Positions 1 through 8,358 of a stretch of 51,435 nt of DNA are shown in pieces (the first letter of the stretch is position 1; each line of letters begins with the position of its first letter). The DNA is taken from positions 1-51,435 of the forward strand of contig FORK01000011.1 of assembly GCA_900113995.1 (NCBI GenBank), given 5' to 3'. Source of the stretch: Ruminococcaceae bacterium D5 (GTDB lineage: Bacteria; Bacillota; Clostridia; Oscillospirales; Ruminococcaceae). The notes under the pieces are model-generated. The model saw only the letters and a program-made list of their open reading frames with translations. It had not been told where the DNA came from and searched no databases. Made by a program: the position numbers and the translations under genes.

Positions 1-3
1 TCA

Positions 4-42
4 GGCGCTGCCCCGTCATGACGACGGGGCAGCGCCTCTTTT
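4..42 (+). terminator. Rho-independent terminator of a gene upstream of the window
   Basis: A perfect 14-bp stem (4-17 with 23-36) and a 5-nt loop are followed by CTCTTTT. The T-rich tail is only on the plus strand, so it ends a plus-strand transcript that begins outside the window. Confidence 0.85.
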
Positions 43-114
43 CATGTGCTGAAAGCAGTGGGCTTTACGCCTTGCTGCTCCCCAAAAGACCGAAAATGCA
101 ATGCCGTCTTTTCA

Positions 115-143
115 TTGCATTTTGTGAGCACGGCTGCTATAAT
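115..143 (+). promoter_or_regulatory. SigA-type promoter of the small membrane protein gene
   Basis: TTGCAT at 115-120, a 17-nt spacer and a perfect TATAAT at 138-143. It lies 30-45 nt upstream of the candidate starts of the small gene that follows. Confidence 0.8.
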
Positions 144-188
144 GAGGAAAATGAGAAGAAGGGAGCGGTTGTTGTGAGCGATGTATGA

Positions 189-362
189 ATGGGAGCGTTA
201 ATCGCTGGCTCGGTGATTGGTGCGATCCCTGCCATTATAGGGGCAGCAAAAGGAAAGCTTGGCAGGGGATTATTTGCGCTTTTCACCTGTGTAGCGGCCG
301 GCGTAATGGGCGGGATGCTCTTCGCGCTTCCGGTGGCGGCTGTCGCGCCTGCATCCGTTTGA
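189..362 (+). CDS. Small hydrophobic membrane protein (57 aa)
   Basis: A 57-residue, almost wholly hydrophobic, Gly/Ala-rich protein. It begins MGALIAGSVIGAIPAIIGAA, then has a short basic KGKLGR turn and a second hydrophobic stretch, so two membrane-spanning helices around a positive loop are likely. I recognise the GSxIGAxPAIxGAAKGKLG pattern as common in small uncharacterised proteins of gut clostridia; the function is unknown. The start is odd. The only well-placed ribosome site (GAAGGGAG, about 157-164) fits a GTG at 174, in the same frame, but that frame stops at TGA 186-188 after four codons, and ATG 189 follows at once (TGAATG). Translation may therefore restart at 189, or the N-terminus may be damaged. 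The strong promoter at 115-143 argues that it is expressed. It was too short for usual ORF cut-offs. Confidence 0.7.
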   Translation: MGALIAGSVIGAIPAIIGAAKGKLGRGLFALFTCVAAGVMGGMLFALPVAAVAPASV

Positions 363-390
363 TAGAAATTGAGTGAAATAGCAGCAAATG

Positions 391-440
391 AAAAGACGTC
401 TCAGAGACCGAAAAAACGGCTTCTGAGACGCTTTCGCATT
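391..440. terminator. Bidirectional terminator between convergent genes
   Basis: CGTCTCAGA and TCTGAGACG arms pair, with a short inner GACCG/CGG pairing around an A-rich loop. The minus strand continues TCTTTT and the plus strand CTTTC. It separates the small membrane protein gene from the thioesterase gene. Confidence 0.75.
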
Positions 441-446
441 TGCAGG

Positions 447-944
447 TTAAAGAGGACGCCGCACCGCAATTTCTCCCTCTGGGCTGATTTCAAGCCGCTC
501 TCCGCCGCCGCGGTAAAAGACTGCTGAAGCGGTGGCGCAGACCGCACCGCTCGTTTCGATGACTGCTCTGGCAGTGAGATGGGAAAGTGTTTTCCCGAGA
601 CGGTCGCAACTGCAATGCAGCAGAATCCGTTCGTGGTTCGGCATTGGACTTAAAAAATTGACCGACAGATTAACTGTGGGGTTGTAGATTCCGCCCAGTG
701 CAAGAGAGGTCGTGCCCATAGAAATGTCAAAGATGGTGCAGATAATTCCACCATGCACAACGCCGCCGGGATTGAGCATCCAGTCGTCGGTGTGGTAGCG
801 CAGCGTCATCCACTGCTCCTCAAAGCTGCAATCGACCAGCTCGTAGAAAAACCGCTGGTTCAGGCAGTCGCGGCTGCCGTTTTTAATGTTGTTGAGATAA
901 TACAGCACACGCTGGCGCATCTCTTCAGTGGCAGGAGAGCCCAT
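447..944 (-). CDS. PaaI-family hotdog-fold acyl-CoA thioesterase
   Basis: 165 aa, a normal length for a single hotdog domain. The family signature NPGGVVHGGIICTIFD (about residues 57-72) carries the HGG motif and the helix that packs into the hotdog sheet. Downstream strands (VNLSVNFLSP) are also typical. PaaI-type enzymes hydrolyse acyl-CoA or aryl-CoA thioesters in the cytoplasm; the substrate here is not visible from sequence. It is transcribed alone, divergently from an IclR regulator 187 bp away, with a TTGACA-N18-TAAAGT promoter between. The regulator may control it, which is inference from gene order only. An AGGAGG-like site precedes the ATG. Confidence 0.85.
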   Translation of the reverse strand: MGSPATEEMRQRVLYYLNNIKNGSRDCLNQRFFYELVDCSFEEQWMTLRYHTDDWMLNPGGVVHGGIICTIFDISMGTTSLALGGIYNPTVNLSVNFLSPMPNHERILLHCSCDRLGKTLSHLTARAVIETSGAVCATASAVFYRGGGERLEISPEGEIAVRRPL

Positions 945-1002
945 GAAATTCCTCCTTCTCTTTGGAAAGCGCGGCGGTGGCCGCGCGGGACGTAACAGAA
1001 AT

Positions 1003-1032
1003 ACTTTACCCTTTTGGGAGACACTTTGTCAA
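1003..1032 (-). promoter_or_regulatory. Promoter of the thioesterase gene
   Basis: On the minus strand TTGACA (plus positions 1027-1032), 18 nt, then TAAAGT (1003-1008). It reads towards the gene at 944. Confidence 0.75.
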
Positions 1033-1060
1033 CCCATGACGAAAAACTCCCGCTACAAGC

Positions 1061-1089
1061 TTGACCATTCCAGTAAATAATGATACAAT
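1061..1089 (+). promoter_or_regulatory. Promoter of the IclR regulator gene
   Basis: TTGACC at 1061-1066, 17-nt spacer, TACAAT at 1084-1089, about 43 nt upstream of the ATG. It lies back-to-back with the thioesterase promoter, so one bound regulator could affect both. Confidence 0.8.
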
Positions 1090-1131
1090 TAGCTACGCGA
1101 AAATCGATTTTATGTTTGGGAGGAACGTTTG

Positions 1132-1860
1132 ATGGCCAGTGCAGATGCCAGTGTCAAGGTGATTGAACGCGCGCTGAAGATGCTCAACTGTTTTACCAAG
1201 GAAAAGCTGAGCCTTTCGCTCGTCGAAATTGCCCGGGAGATTGATCTTCCTCCCAGTACGACGTCCCGGATTTTAGCGACGCTGGAGAAGTATAACTACC
1301 TATACCGGGATGAGGAAACCCAGCGTTATTTTCTTGGACCGAGCATTGCTCGTCTGGGGACCCTCTGTTATTCCCATATGGATTTCCGGCGGATTGCCGT
1401 CCCTTACATGGTGCAGCTGCGTGAGCTGTATAACGAGAGCGTGGGGCTCTATGTGCCGAACAAGGGCTATCGTGTGTGCATTGAGCGGATTGAAAGTACT
1501 CACCCCTTGAAGCGGATTCTGAACATCGGCGACCGCCTGCCTCTGACCCGCGGCGCGTCGGGACGCCTGCTGCTCGCTTATCAGCCGCAGAACGTCATTG
1601 ACGAGCTGCTGGAAGCCGATCCCTATACCACCGTCGAGCGCTTGGCAGAAATTCGTTCCCTCGGGTATTCCACCAGCCGCAGCGAACGGGAGGAGGGCGT
1701 TGTTTCGGTGGCCGCTCCGATCTTTGATTCCCGGCGCAAGGTGGTGGCGGCGCTCAATGTTTCCGGCCCTGCGGCCCGGATTACGCCCGATCTGATGATT
1801 GAAATGGCGCTCAAGACCAAGGAGTTTGCCCTGCGGATCTCTCAGGAGCTTGGATATTGA
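1132..1860 (+). CDS. IclR-family transcriptional regulator
   Basis: 242 aa, the usual length. The N-terminal winged helix-turn-helix spans roughly residues 8-65 (KMLNCFTKE...LVEIAREIDLPPSTTSRILATLEK). The rest is the GAF-like IclR effector domain with its conserved LPLTRGASGRLLLA segment and the C-terminal SVAAPIFD...AALNVSGP strand pair. IclR proteins bind small acids (acetate, aromatic or sugar acids) and act as dimeric or tetrameric repressors or activators. I chose ATG 1132 over a TTG one codon earlier because GGGAGGA ends 7 nt before it. It faces away from a PaaI thioesterase, a plausible target. Confidence 0.9.
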   Translation: MASADASVKVIERALKMLNCFTKEKLSLSLVEIAREIDLPPSTTSRILATLEKYNYLYRDEETQRYFLGPSIARLGTLCYSHMDFRRIAVPYMVQLRELYNESVGLYVPNKGYRVCIERIESTHPLKRILNIGDRLPLTRGASGRLLLAYQPQNVIDELLEADPYTTVERLAEIRSLGYSTSRSEREEGVVSVAAPIFDSRRKVVAALNVSGPAARITPDLMIEMALKTKEFALRISQELGY

Positions 1861-1870
1861 TTTGTGATGG

Positions 1871-1906
1871 AAAAAGGCGGGCCGTCTACAGACGGCCCGC
1901 CTTTTT
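1871..1906. terminator. Bidirectional terminator
   Basis: An 11-bp GC-rich perfect stem (1876-1886 with 1891-1901) has a 4-nt loop, AAAAA before it and TTTTT after it. It serves both the IclR gene and the converging anti-sigma gene. Confidence 0.9.
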
Positions 1907-1973
1907 GCAGCGCGCTTGATCTTTGTGGTGCAGGGGGTTCTGATGCTTTTGCGCCAAAGCCTCCTGCATGGCC

Positions 1974-2842
1974 TCAGTTCTGATAGGGGGAGAGATCGGT
2001 GCTGTCCACGATCTTCTGCCATTCCTGCGGCTCAAAGCCCACAAAGACAAGCGAGTACTCATATTCACCGAGCAGTACGGTGGCGATCTGCGCGGTCCGC
2101 TCCCCGGTGCTGTCGCTCTCGGCCAGGGTGGTGAAGGTGATGCCGCTTTTGCTGCGGTAGCTGCCCTCGCTTCCCTCGTCAAACTCGTGGAGGGTGTAGC
2201 TGGTGAGCGGGGTGCCCTCCGGAATCACCTCGCGTTTAGTTGTAACGCCGAGCATCCTGCCGCCGGGGTCGGAACAGACGATCCGGACAGTGTTGTTTTG
2301 ATAGCCGGCTTCATTGTAAAAGCTCTGTCCCTCGATGCTGTCCAGCTTCATTTCGGGCATGGCGGAGGGAAGGATCAGGGTCATGTCCATTGCCGCTTCC
2401 GCTTCCTTCACACTTTGAAAGGATTGCTGCGGCGGAAGAACGGCGGAATTGCCGTTCGGGGCATCGGAACGCTCCCGCAGGTCATCCTGCACGAGAGCCT
2501 GCGCCTCCTGTTCGGTCATCGCCTGATTGGTGCGCATGGTGACATACCGGGTTCCCGACGGGAAGGATAAAAGGTGCAGATTGACCGCGGCGTAGACGGT
2601 TACTCCCAACGCTGCGGCGAGCGCGGCGGAAAATGCGAGCCGCATGGCTTTTTGGAATGTTCCATGGGCCGATTCTCCTTTTCCAGATGCAGAATGCGGG
2701 CGGAGAAAGCAGCAGGCTCCTCTGCCCGGATGGAAGCCCCTTCGAGGGAGGAGAGGGCGTCGAGACAGCAGTCGATTTCGGCCATCTCTCCCAGATCGAT
2801 CGCCCGGTCCAGCGCGCGCATGGCATTCAGCTTGCCGTCCAT
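1974..2842 (-). pseudogene. Membrane-anchored anti-sigma-factor-like protein, split by a -1 frameshift
   Basis: Two overlapping frames make one sensible protein. The first begins at ATG 2842 (GGGGGAG upstream) with a helical segment MDGKLNAMRALDRAIDLG..., and reads to a Lys-Lys codon pair at a five-A run (2648-2655). A -1 shift there continues into MRLAFSAALAAALGVTVYAA, one membrane helix, then an extracytoplasmic domain of about 190 residues ending near 1974. The layout (short cytoplasmic helix, one TM, outer domain resembling DUF4367 regions) fits clostridial anti-sigma proteins, as does the sigma-like gene just upstream. The second frame has no ribosome site of its own. This is either a broken gene, a base-call error, or a frameshift at C AAA AAG. 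Confidence 0.65.
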
Positions 2843-2931
2843 TGTTCTCCCCCTTCCGGTTTCTTTGACATTCAATCGGCCGATTGTCCGTTCACTTCGA
2901 TATGCCGCCGCGCAGCGGGATGTAACAGGGC

Positions 2932-3371
2932 TCAGACAAAATTTTGCTCCGCGATTTCCCCTACAATCTCCCGGATCTCCCGGCGCAGCCGCACATAGCG
3001 CATCCGCAGGGCCTCATCCCGCAGCGCAAGAAGCACGGCGATCTCCGCCATGCTTTTTTCTCCAGATAGCGCAGGGCATAGAGCCTTCTTTTTTCATCAT
3101 CCAGGCGGGAGAGCACCGCCTCCAGATAGAGCGGCGCGTCGATCCTGCGGTCGAGCGATTCCCAAAGCTCCGCACCGGGGTCGGCAGGATCGGATACCAG
3201 CTCCTCGAGAGAGGTATCCAGCGCCATCTGCCGGAACGCTTCCCTCTGCTGTTTTTTGATCAGGTTTTTGGCGCTCTGAAACAGGAAGCCGCCCGGATTG
3301 GGATGCTGTGCGAGCAGCTCCCGCTTCCGGCCGGCTGATCTGCCCGAACAAATGACCGCCTCCTCCCTTGG
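2932..3371 (-). pseudogene. ECF-like sigma-70 factor remnant, N-terminally truncated and frameshifted
   Basis: Reading from about 3350, the protein shows the end of sigma region 2 (ELLAQHPNPGGFLFQSAKNL). It then continues through a linker into region 4 (YLEAVLSRLDDEKRRLYALR), where a six-A run (plus 3054-3059) interrupts the frame. After a -1 shift it goes on SMAEIAVLLALRDEALRMRY, the region-4 helix-turn-helix, and stops at 2932. The first 60 or so residues of region 2 are absent: an in-frame TAA lies at 3372-3374 and the only well-spaced ribosome site (AGGGAGGAGG) precedes an ATT codon. Truncation plus frameshift suggests a decaying sigma/anti-sigma module with the next gene. Confidence 0.65.
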
Positions 3372-3417
3372 TTATGCGCGCGGCGCGCCATGTAACATTC
3401 CACAGGGAAAAATCGTG

Positions 3418-3450
3418 CAAAAAACGCCGCCGGATTCGAATCCGGCGGCG
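3418..3450 (-). terminator. Terminator of the membrane pyrophosphatase gene
   Basis: A near-perfect palindrome (3425-3450, CGCCGCCGGATT arms) is followed on the minus strand by TTTTTT, 12 nt after the hppA stop codon. Confidence 0.9.
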
Positions 3451-3462
3451 TGGGGAAAGCGG

Positions 3463-5556
3463 TTACAGGTTCAGCGAGAAGTTAACGATCAGAACCGCAA
3501 AAACGATCGAGACGGTCGAGAGCAGCTTGATCAAAATGTTGATCGAAGGACCGGAGGTATCCTTGAAGGGGTCGCCTACAGTATCGCCGACCACGGCGGC
3601 CTTGTGGTTATCCGAGCCCTTGCCGCCGAGGTGGCCGGATTCGATATACTTCTTGGCGTTATCCCAGGCGCCGCCCGAATTGGACATCATGATGGCGAGG
3701 ATGAAGCCGGAAGCGGTTGCACCCATCAGCATACCGGTCACGCCGTTGACACCGAGGGTAAAGCCGACGATCAGCGGGACGATGATCGCCATCAGGGAGG
3801 GGGCGAGGATCTCCTGCTGGGCACTCTTGGTGCAGAGGTCGACGCAGGTGTGATAATCCGGCTCAGCGGTGCCTTCCATCAGGCCCTTGATCTCCCGGAA
3901 CTGGCGGCGGACCTCGGTAACGATGCTCATCGCGGCCTTGCCGACCGAGGACATGGTCATCGCGGCAAAGACGAACGGGAGCACCGAGCCGACGAAGAGG
4001 CCGACAAGAACCGAGGGATTGGTGATCGAGAGGTCGAGGACCAGATCGGGCTTAATCGCCTTGCACTGATCGACATAGGCGGCGACGAGGGCAAGCGCGG
4101 TGAGAGCGGCGGAACCGATGGCAAAACCCTTGCCGGTGGCGGCGGTGGTGTTGCCGAGCGAGTCGAGGGCATCGGTGCGGTCGCGGACGCTTTCCTCCAT
4201 GCCGGACATTTCGGCGATGCCGCCCGCATTGTCGGCCACAGGGCCATAGGCGTCGGTCGCCAGCGTGATGCCGAGGGTAGAAAGCATGCCGACGGCGGAC
4301 AGGCCGATTCCGAACAGGCCCGCCTCAAAGTTTTGGATGCCGCCGGAGCAGGCGAAGCTGGCCATGACGGCAATGCCGATGATGACGACCGGAACGGCGG
4401 TGGACATCATGCCCAGAGAAAGGCCGCTGATGATGATAGTGGCGGCGCCGGTCTCGGAGGACTCGGCAAGCTTCTGGGTGGGCTTATAGGTATCCGAGGT
4501 GTAATATTCGGTGAAATAGCCGATCAGGTTGCCGGCCAGCAGGCCGACGAGAATAGCGATGAAAAGACCGGTCTGCTTCCCGTCGAAGGCGTACTGGATG
4601 AGAAAGTAGGAGGCCACCGCGACGATGGCACTGGCGATGTAGGTGCCTTTGCGGAGGGAACCCAGCAGGCTGCGCTGGCTGGCGTCCTCGCCGGTCTTGA
4701 CAAAGAAGGTGCCGATGATCGAGGCAAAGATGCCGATCGCGGCGAGCGCCATCGGGACAGCCATGCCCACCATGCCGAAGCCGGCGGAAACGGCAAGCGC
4801 CGAGGCGGAGAGACGCGCGCCCGCATAGGACTCGTAGAGGTCGGCGCCCATGCCTGCCACGTCACCGACATTGTCTCCGACGTTATCGGCGATGACGGCG
4901 GGGTTGCGGGGGTCGTCCTCGGGGATGCCGGCTTCAACCTTGCCGACGAGGTCGGCGCCGACATCGGCCGCTTTGGTGAAGATGCCGCCGCCGACCCGGG
5001 CGAACAGCGCCATCATCGAAGCGCCCATTCCAAAGGTGAGCATCAGAGAAGAGATCTTCATCGCCTGCTCCGCTTCGGGAAGTCCGGCGTAGACAATGTA
5101 TTTCAGGAAGAAGAACCACAGGCTGGTGTCAAGCAGCCCCAGTCCCACGACGGTGAAGCCCATGACCGACCCGGCGGAGAAAGCCACCTTGAGGCCGCTG
5201 TTGAGGCTGTGGCTTGCTGCGAAGGCGGTCCTGGCATTGGAGGAGGTGGCGATTTTCATGCCGACATAGCCGGAGAGCGCCGAGAAGAAGCCGCCGGTCA
5301 CAAAGGCAAAGGGCACGAAAATTTCCATCTGTCCCATGAAGCTCAGGGCCAGCATCAGGACAAAAACGACGGCGAAGAACTTTGCGACGCCGCTGTACTG
5401 CCGCTTGAGGTAGGCGTTCGCGCCTTGGCGGATCGACGCTGCGATCTTCTGCATCAGTTCGCTGCCCTCGCTTTCGCGGAGCACCTTCCTTGCGCGGACA
5501 TAGGCGAAGATCAACGCCGCCGCCGCCCCCAGGGGCATCAATAGGGTGAGGTTCAT
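3463..5556 (-). CDS. hppA: Membrane-bound ion-pumping pyrophosphatase
   Basis: 697 aa with about 16 membrane helices. It splits pyrophosphate and pumps H+ and/or Na+ across the cytoplasmic membrane, saving energy from biosynthesis. The substrate-binding signature DDPRNPAVIADNVGDNVGDVAG (about 203-224) and the second site GDTVGDPFKDTSGP near the C-terminus are present. The DSLGNTTAATGKGFAIGS segment has Ala where K+-independent enzymes have Lys, so I expect a K+-dependent enzyme. H+ versus Na+ specificity cannot be settled by eye. It stands alone between its own promoter (5637-5665) and terminator. A long open frame on the other strand is an artefact of codon bias. Confidence 0.97.
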   Translation of the reverse strand: MNLTLLMPLGAAAALIFAYVRARKVLRESEGSELMQKIAASIRQGANAYLKRQYSGVAKFFAVVFVLMLALSFMGQMEIFVPFAFVTGGFFSALSGYVGMKIATSSNARTAFAASHSLNSGLKVAFSAGSVMGFTVVGLGLLDTSLWFFFLKYIVYAGLPEAEQAMKISSLMLTFGMGASMMALFARVGGGIFTKAADVGADLVGKVEAGIPEDDPRNPAVIADNVGDNVGDVAGMGADLYESYAGARLSASALAVSAGFGMVGMAVPMALAAIGIFASIIGTFFVKTGEDASQRSLLGSLRKGTYIASAIVAVASYFLIQYAFDGKQTGLFIAILVGLLAGNLIGYFTEYYTSDTYKPTQKLAESSETGAATIIISGLSLGMMSTAVPVVIIGIAVMASFACSGGIQNFEAGLFGIGLSAVGMLSTLGITLATDAYGPVADNAGGIAEMSGMEESVRDRTDALDSLGNTTAATGKGFAIGSAALTALALVAAYVDQCKAIKPDLVLDLSITNPSVLVGLFVGSVLPFVFAAMTMSSVGKAAMSIVTEVRRQFREIKGLMEGTAEPDYHTCVDLCTKSAQQEILAPSLMAIIVPLIVGFTLGVNGVTGMLMGATASGFILAIMMSNSGGAWDNAKKYIESGHLGGKGSDNHKAAVVGDTVGDPFKDTSGPSINILIKLLSTVSIVFAVLIVNFSLNL

Positions 5557-5617
5557 TGTGTTACACTCCTTGCTTTCTTCCTTTTCTTTCCTTGTATGGA
5601 ATTGCTGTTTTATTTCA

Positions 5618-5653
5618 ATCCAACAAACATAAAGCTAGTTTATTGGGTTGGAT
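5618..5653. promoter_or_regulatory. Dyad over the hppA start region, candidate operator
   Basis: ATCCAAC (5618-5624) and GTTGGAT (5647-5653) are inverted copies. The inner ATAAA/TTTAT also pairs, around a GCTAG centre. The dyad overlaps the hppA -10 box and the expected transcription start. Confidence 0.45.
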
Positions 5654-5665
5654 ACCGGTTGTCAA
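5637..5665 (-). promoter_or_regulatory. Promoter of hppA
   Basis: On the minus strand TTGACA (5660-5665), 17 nt, TAAACT (5637-5642), about 80 nt upstream of the hppA ATG. Confidence 0.8.
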
Positions 5666-5728
5666 GACGTCCTGAAAAATCAGCGCGGGGGAAGGACAAA
5701 ATTCCGCAAATTCTCCGACGGGCGCACG

Positions 5729-7711
5729 TCAGGCGCCGCTCTGAGGAATCAGTCCCCCGCGGTAGGCTTCAAGCAGCAGGGTCAGGGTGCGGATCTGGCT
5801 GCGCAGCTGGGAGCCGATATCGGTATCCGACACGAGCCTTCTGCGGGAGGAAACCTCGAAGATGTTGGAGGTCGAGAGAATGTCGGTATTCTGCTCCACC
5901 GCATTGATGATGCCGGTGAAAGGCCCGTGGGACACCAGCCGCATCCCGTAGGAGTTGTAGATCAGGGTATAGCCCGCGATGCCGGTTGTGTTTTGATAGG
6001 CCTTGCAGAAGCCGCCGTCGATGGTCAGCACCCGGCCGTTGCATTTGATCGGGCTTTCGCCGTCCTTTGATTTGACCGGGATGTGTCCGTTGATGATATG
6101 CCCCTGTCCTGATTCGATACCGAATTCCTCCAGCACCCGCCCCATGATCTCCGGGTCGTCATAGTGGCGGTAGTAGGGGTTCTTTGGCTCCTCATGGGAG
6201 GCTTTGTCCTCGACGAGCATCCGCTCAAAGGTGGTCATCCGGGTCCGGCCAAAGATGGGGGAGTCCTTTCCGCACCAGAGCCACCACATGAAGTCCTCCC
6301 CCTCGCGTTTTTCGCGGGAGCCGCGCGGCGCGAAGTAGCCGGCGCGGACCTTGCGTTCGCAGAAATCGAAGAGCTTCCTGCCCCAGAGCCGCTGCCCGTC
6401 GAACTCGAACCGTTCGAACGAACCGTCCTTTGCCAGCGGGACGCATCCGTGGAACATCAGGTTCTGGTTGCAGCAGCGGTAGAAGGCCCCTTTGTCCAGA
6501 AGGAAGCGCACATGGCTTTGAAGCTTGTCGCTGCGCAGGAAGGAATCCTTGAGCGAGTGCATCAGCTCCTGCTCCTCAACGGTGAGTTCATAGGGGGAGT
6601 CGGGGTTGATGGTTGGAAAATCAGCGTCCCGCAGCGGATAAACCTTCCGGCCGATGGTCACGGTCCCGTCGGAAAAATTGATCTTGTCGAGCATCATGCG
6701 CTCGTCCATGTCGTACTCGGGATGGCGGGCGATAATCTGCCCTTCAAGCTTCATCTGCATGATCGCGGCCGCCTTGCGGAGCTTGGCAACCAGCTCGATG
6801 TCGTTGAGGCCGATCTTGCCCTGCTCGAGCACCTTCGGCCGGAAAGCCATCGAATCGCCATAGGTTTTTTCCGCGAAGGTGGTCAGCGCCCGCAGGCTGA
6901 TACCGTAGCCGTTTTCCAGCGTATCGACGTTGGCGTAGGAAAGAGAGACGTTGATGACGTTGGCGATGCAGGCCTCGTTGCCCGCGGCGGCGGCCATCCA
7001 GAGCATGTCGTGATTGCCCCAGACGATATCGACCGCATGATGGGAGCGCAGCAGCTCGATGATGTCCTCCGCGCCGGGACCGCGGTCAAAAATATCGCCG
7101 AGAATATGAAGCTGATCGACCGCCAGCCGTTTGATCAGATTCGAGAGAGCGGTGATAAAGGCGTCCGCCCGGCCGACGTCCACGATGGTTGAGAAGATCC
7201 GCCGGTAGTAGGATTCCTTGTTCTTTTCGTAATGGTCGGCGTGCAGCAATTCGTCGATGATATAGGAAAAGTCAGGGGGAAGCGCCTTTCGGACCTTCGA
7301 GCGGGTATACTTCGAGGCGACGACCCGGCAGATATCGATCAGCCGGACCAGCGTCTCATGGTACCAGGAGGAGAGGTCGTCGGCATGCTCGGCCCGCAGC
7401 GAGGCGAGCTTGTGATGGGGGTAATAGATCAGTGTTGCGAGCTTGGAGCGTTCCTCCTCCGAAACGGTATCGGCGTAGAGCAGGTCGATCTTTTCCCGGA
7501 TCACCCCCGATGCATTGTTGAGGATATGGGCGACCGCCTCATATTCTCCATGCAGGTCGCTGATAAAGTGCTCGGTTCCCTTGGGTAGGTCGAGAATCGC
7601 TTCCAGGTTGATGATCTCGGTGCAGACCGACTGGATGCTGGGAAACTGCTTGGAGAGGAGCCGCAGAAAATCGAGGCTTTCTCCGGGCGAGAGGTTGGAT
7701 TGGGAATTCAT
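5729..7711 (-). CDS. fbp: Fructose-1,6-bisphosphatase class III
   Basis: 660 aa, the usual length of the Firmicute class III enzyme. This metallophosphatase makes fructose-6-phosphate in gluconeogenesis. The metal-binding phosphoesterase motifs appear in order: FISDLHGEYEAV (about 43-54), LGDIFDRGPGAEDI (about 198-211), VWGNHDMLW (about 228-236), and later NGHIPVKSKDGESP with HG residues near the C-terminus. It is a single gene whose product, like pyrophosphatase next door, serves central carbon and energy flow. I saw no cre-type operator. The start at 7711 has an AGGAGGA-like site upstream. Confidence 0.96.
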   Translation of the reverse strand: MNSQSNLSPGESLDFLRLLSKQFPSIQSVCTEIINLEAILDLPKGTEHFISDLHGEYEAVAHILNNASGVIREKIDLLYADTVSEEERSKLATLIYYPHHKLASLRAEHADDLSSWYHETLVRLIDICRVVASKYTRSKVRKALPPDFSYIIDELLHADHYEKNKESYYRRIFSTIVDVGRADAFITALSNLIKRLAVDQLHILGDIFDRGPGAEDIIELLRSHHAVDIVWGNHDMLWMAAAAGNEACIANVINVSLSYANVDTLENGYGISLRALTTFAEKTYGDSMAFRPKVLEQGKIGLNDIELVAKLRKAAAIMQMKLEGQIIARHPEYDMDERMMLDKINFSDGTVTIGRKVYPLRDADFPTINPDSPYELTVEEQELMHSLKDSFLRSDKLQSHVRFLLDKGAFYRCCNQNLMFHGCVPLAKDGSFERFEFDGQRLWGRKLFDFCERKVRAGYFAPRGSREKREGEDFMWWLWCGKDSPIFGRTRMTTFERMLVEDKASHEEPKNPYYRHYDDPEIMGRVLEEFGIESGQGHIINGHIPVKSKDGESPIKCNGRVLTIDGGFCKAYQNTTGIAGYTLIYNSYGMRLVSHGPFTGIINAVEQNTDILSTSNIFEVSSRRRLVSDTDIGSQLRSQIRTLTLLLEAYRGGLIPQSGA

Positions 7712-7816
7712 CTTCGTCCTCCTGTCACGTTAGGTTTCCGTCTGCCTCAAAAGGGGAAAAAGACAAAAAAGAGCCACCGGTTTCCGGGACTCTCAAGGGA
7801 TGTAGAAGCTGATTTC

Positions 7817-7822
7817 ATTATA
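7817..7822 (-). promoter_or_regulatory. Probable -10 element of fbp
   Basis: A perfect TATAAT on the minus strand about 105 nt before the fbp ATG. The -35 region is weak (TCTTCA at 17 nt), so another factor may help, or this may not be the promoter. The 7712-8055 gap otherwise holds AT-rich sequence. Confidence 0.5.
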
Positions 7823-7985
7823 GCACATATCCTTTCATGTGAAGAGAAAAAATTAAAATATTTTGAAAATTGTCAGGTTGATCGGAGAACGAAAAAAAAT
7901 AAAAAAATATTTGTACAATTTTATTATAATAGCAAGTGTTATGAATGTATTTCATAAAAAAAGGCCAATGATAACTAATTTTTCA

Positions 7986-8014
7986 TTGCTGTGGATATAC
8001 GGAACTGTTATAAT
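7986..8014 (+). promoter_or_regulatory. Promoter of the AT-rich small membrane protein gene
   Basis: TTGCTG at 7986-7991, 17-nt spacer, perfect TATAAT at 8009-8014. Confidence 0.75.
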
Positions 8015-8055
8015 ATGGATATAAAGAAACAATTTGGTTTTATGGAGGTTAGATT

Positions 8056-8295
8056 ATGAAGAAAGATAAGGATATTATTTATTGGAAAACAAATTATAAA
8101 GGGAAATTTAGAAGAACCTTATGGTTTATTCCTATAGTAGTTATCTTGTGCTTTTTAACTCCATTATTTATGGGGTCATTTTGGTTTGTGTATGATATTA
8201 TTTTGGTCGCTGTTTTAATATGGCAGTTGATTTACACATATAAAAAGATGAAAACTGAAGAAAATATAGACATGGACGATAATAATGCTAACTAA
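8056..8295 (+). CDS. Small two-helix membrane protein in an AT-rich island
   Basis: 79 aa. A charged N-terminus (MKKDKDIIYWKTNYKGKFRR) precedes two hydrophobic segments, about residues 22-43 and 45-61, then a charged tail rich in Lys, Glu and Asp/Asn. I do not recognise a family. The start is clear: GGAGG lies 10 nt before the ATG and a good promoter is upstream. Base use is far more AT-rich than in the flanking genes (codons AAA, ATT, TTA, GAA dominate), which suggests recent acquisition. It is transcribed alone and followed by a hairpin at 8359-8383. Confidence 0.7.
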   Translation: MKKDKDIIYWKTNYKGKFRRTLWFIPIVVILCFLTPLFMGSFWFVYDIILVAVLIWQLIYTYKKMKTEENIDMDDNNAN

Positions 8296-8358
8296 TTTGA
8301 TAATAACGCATGTTAATATAAATAAATTTCAGTTTGACAATTTCATATCCATATATAC

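Noticed and set aside
3298-5544. A 748-codon open frame opposite hppA
   Set aside because: Its sequence is low complexity (Gly, Asp, Ala, Arg runs) and mirrors the GC-rich third positions of hppA, which is well supported.
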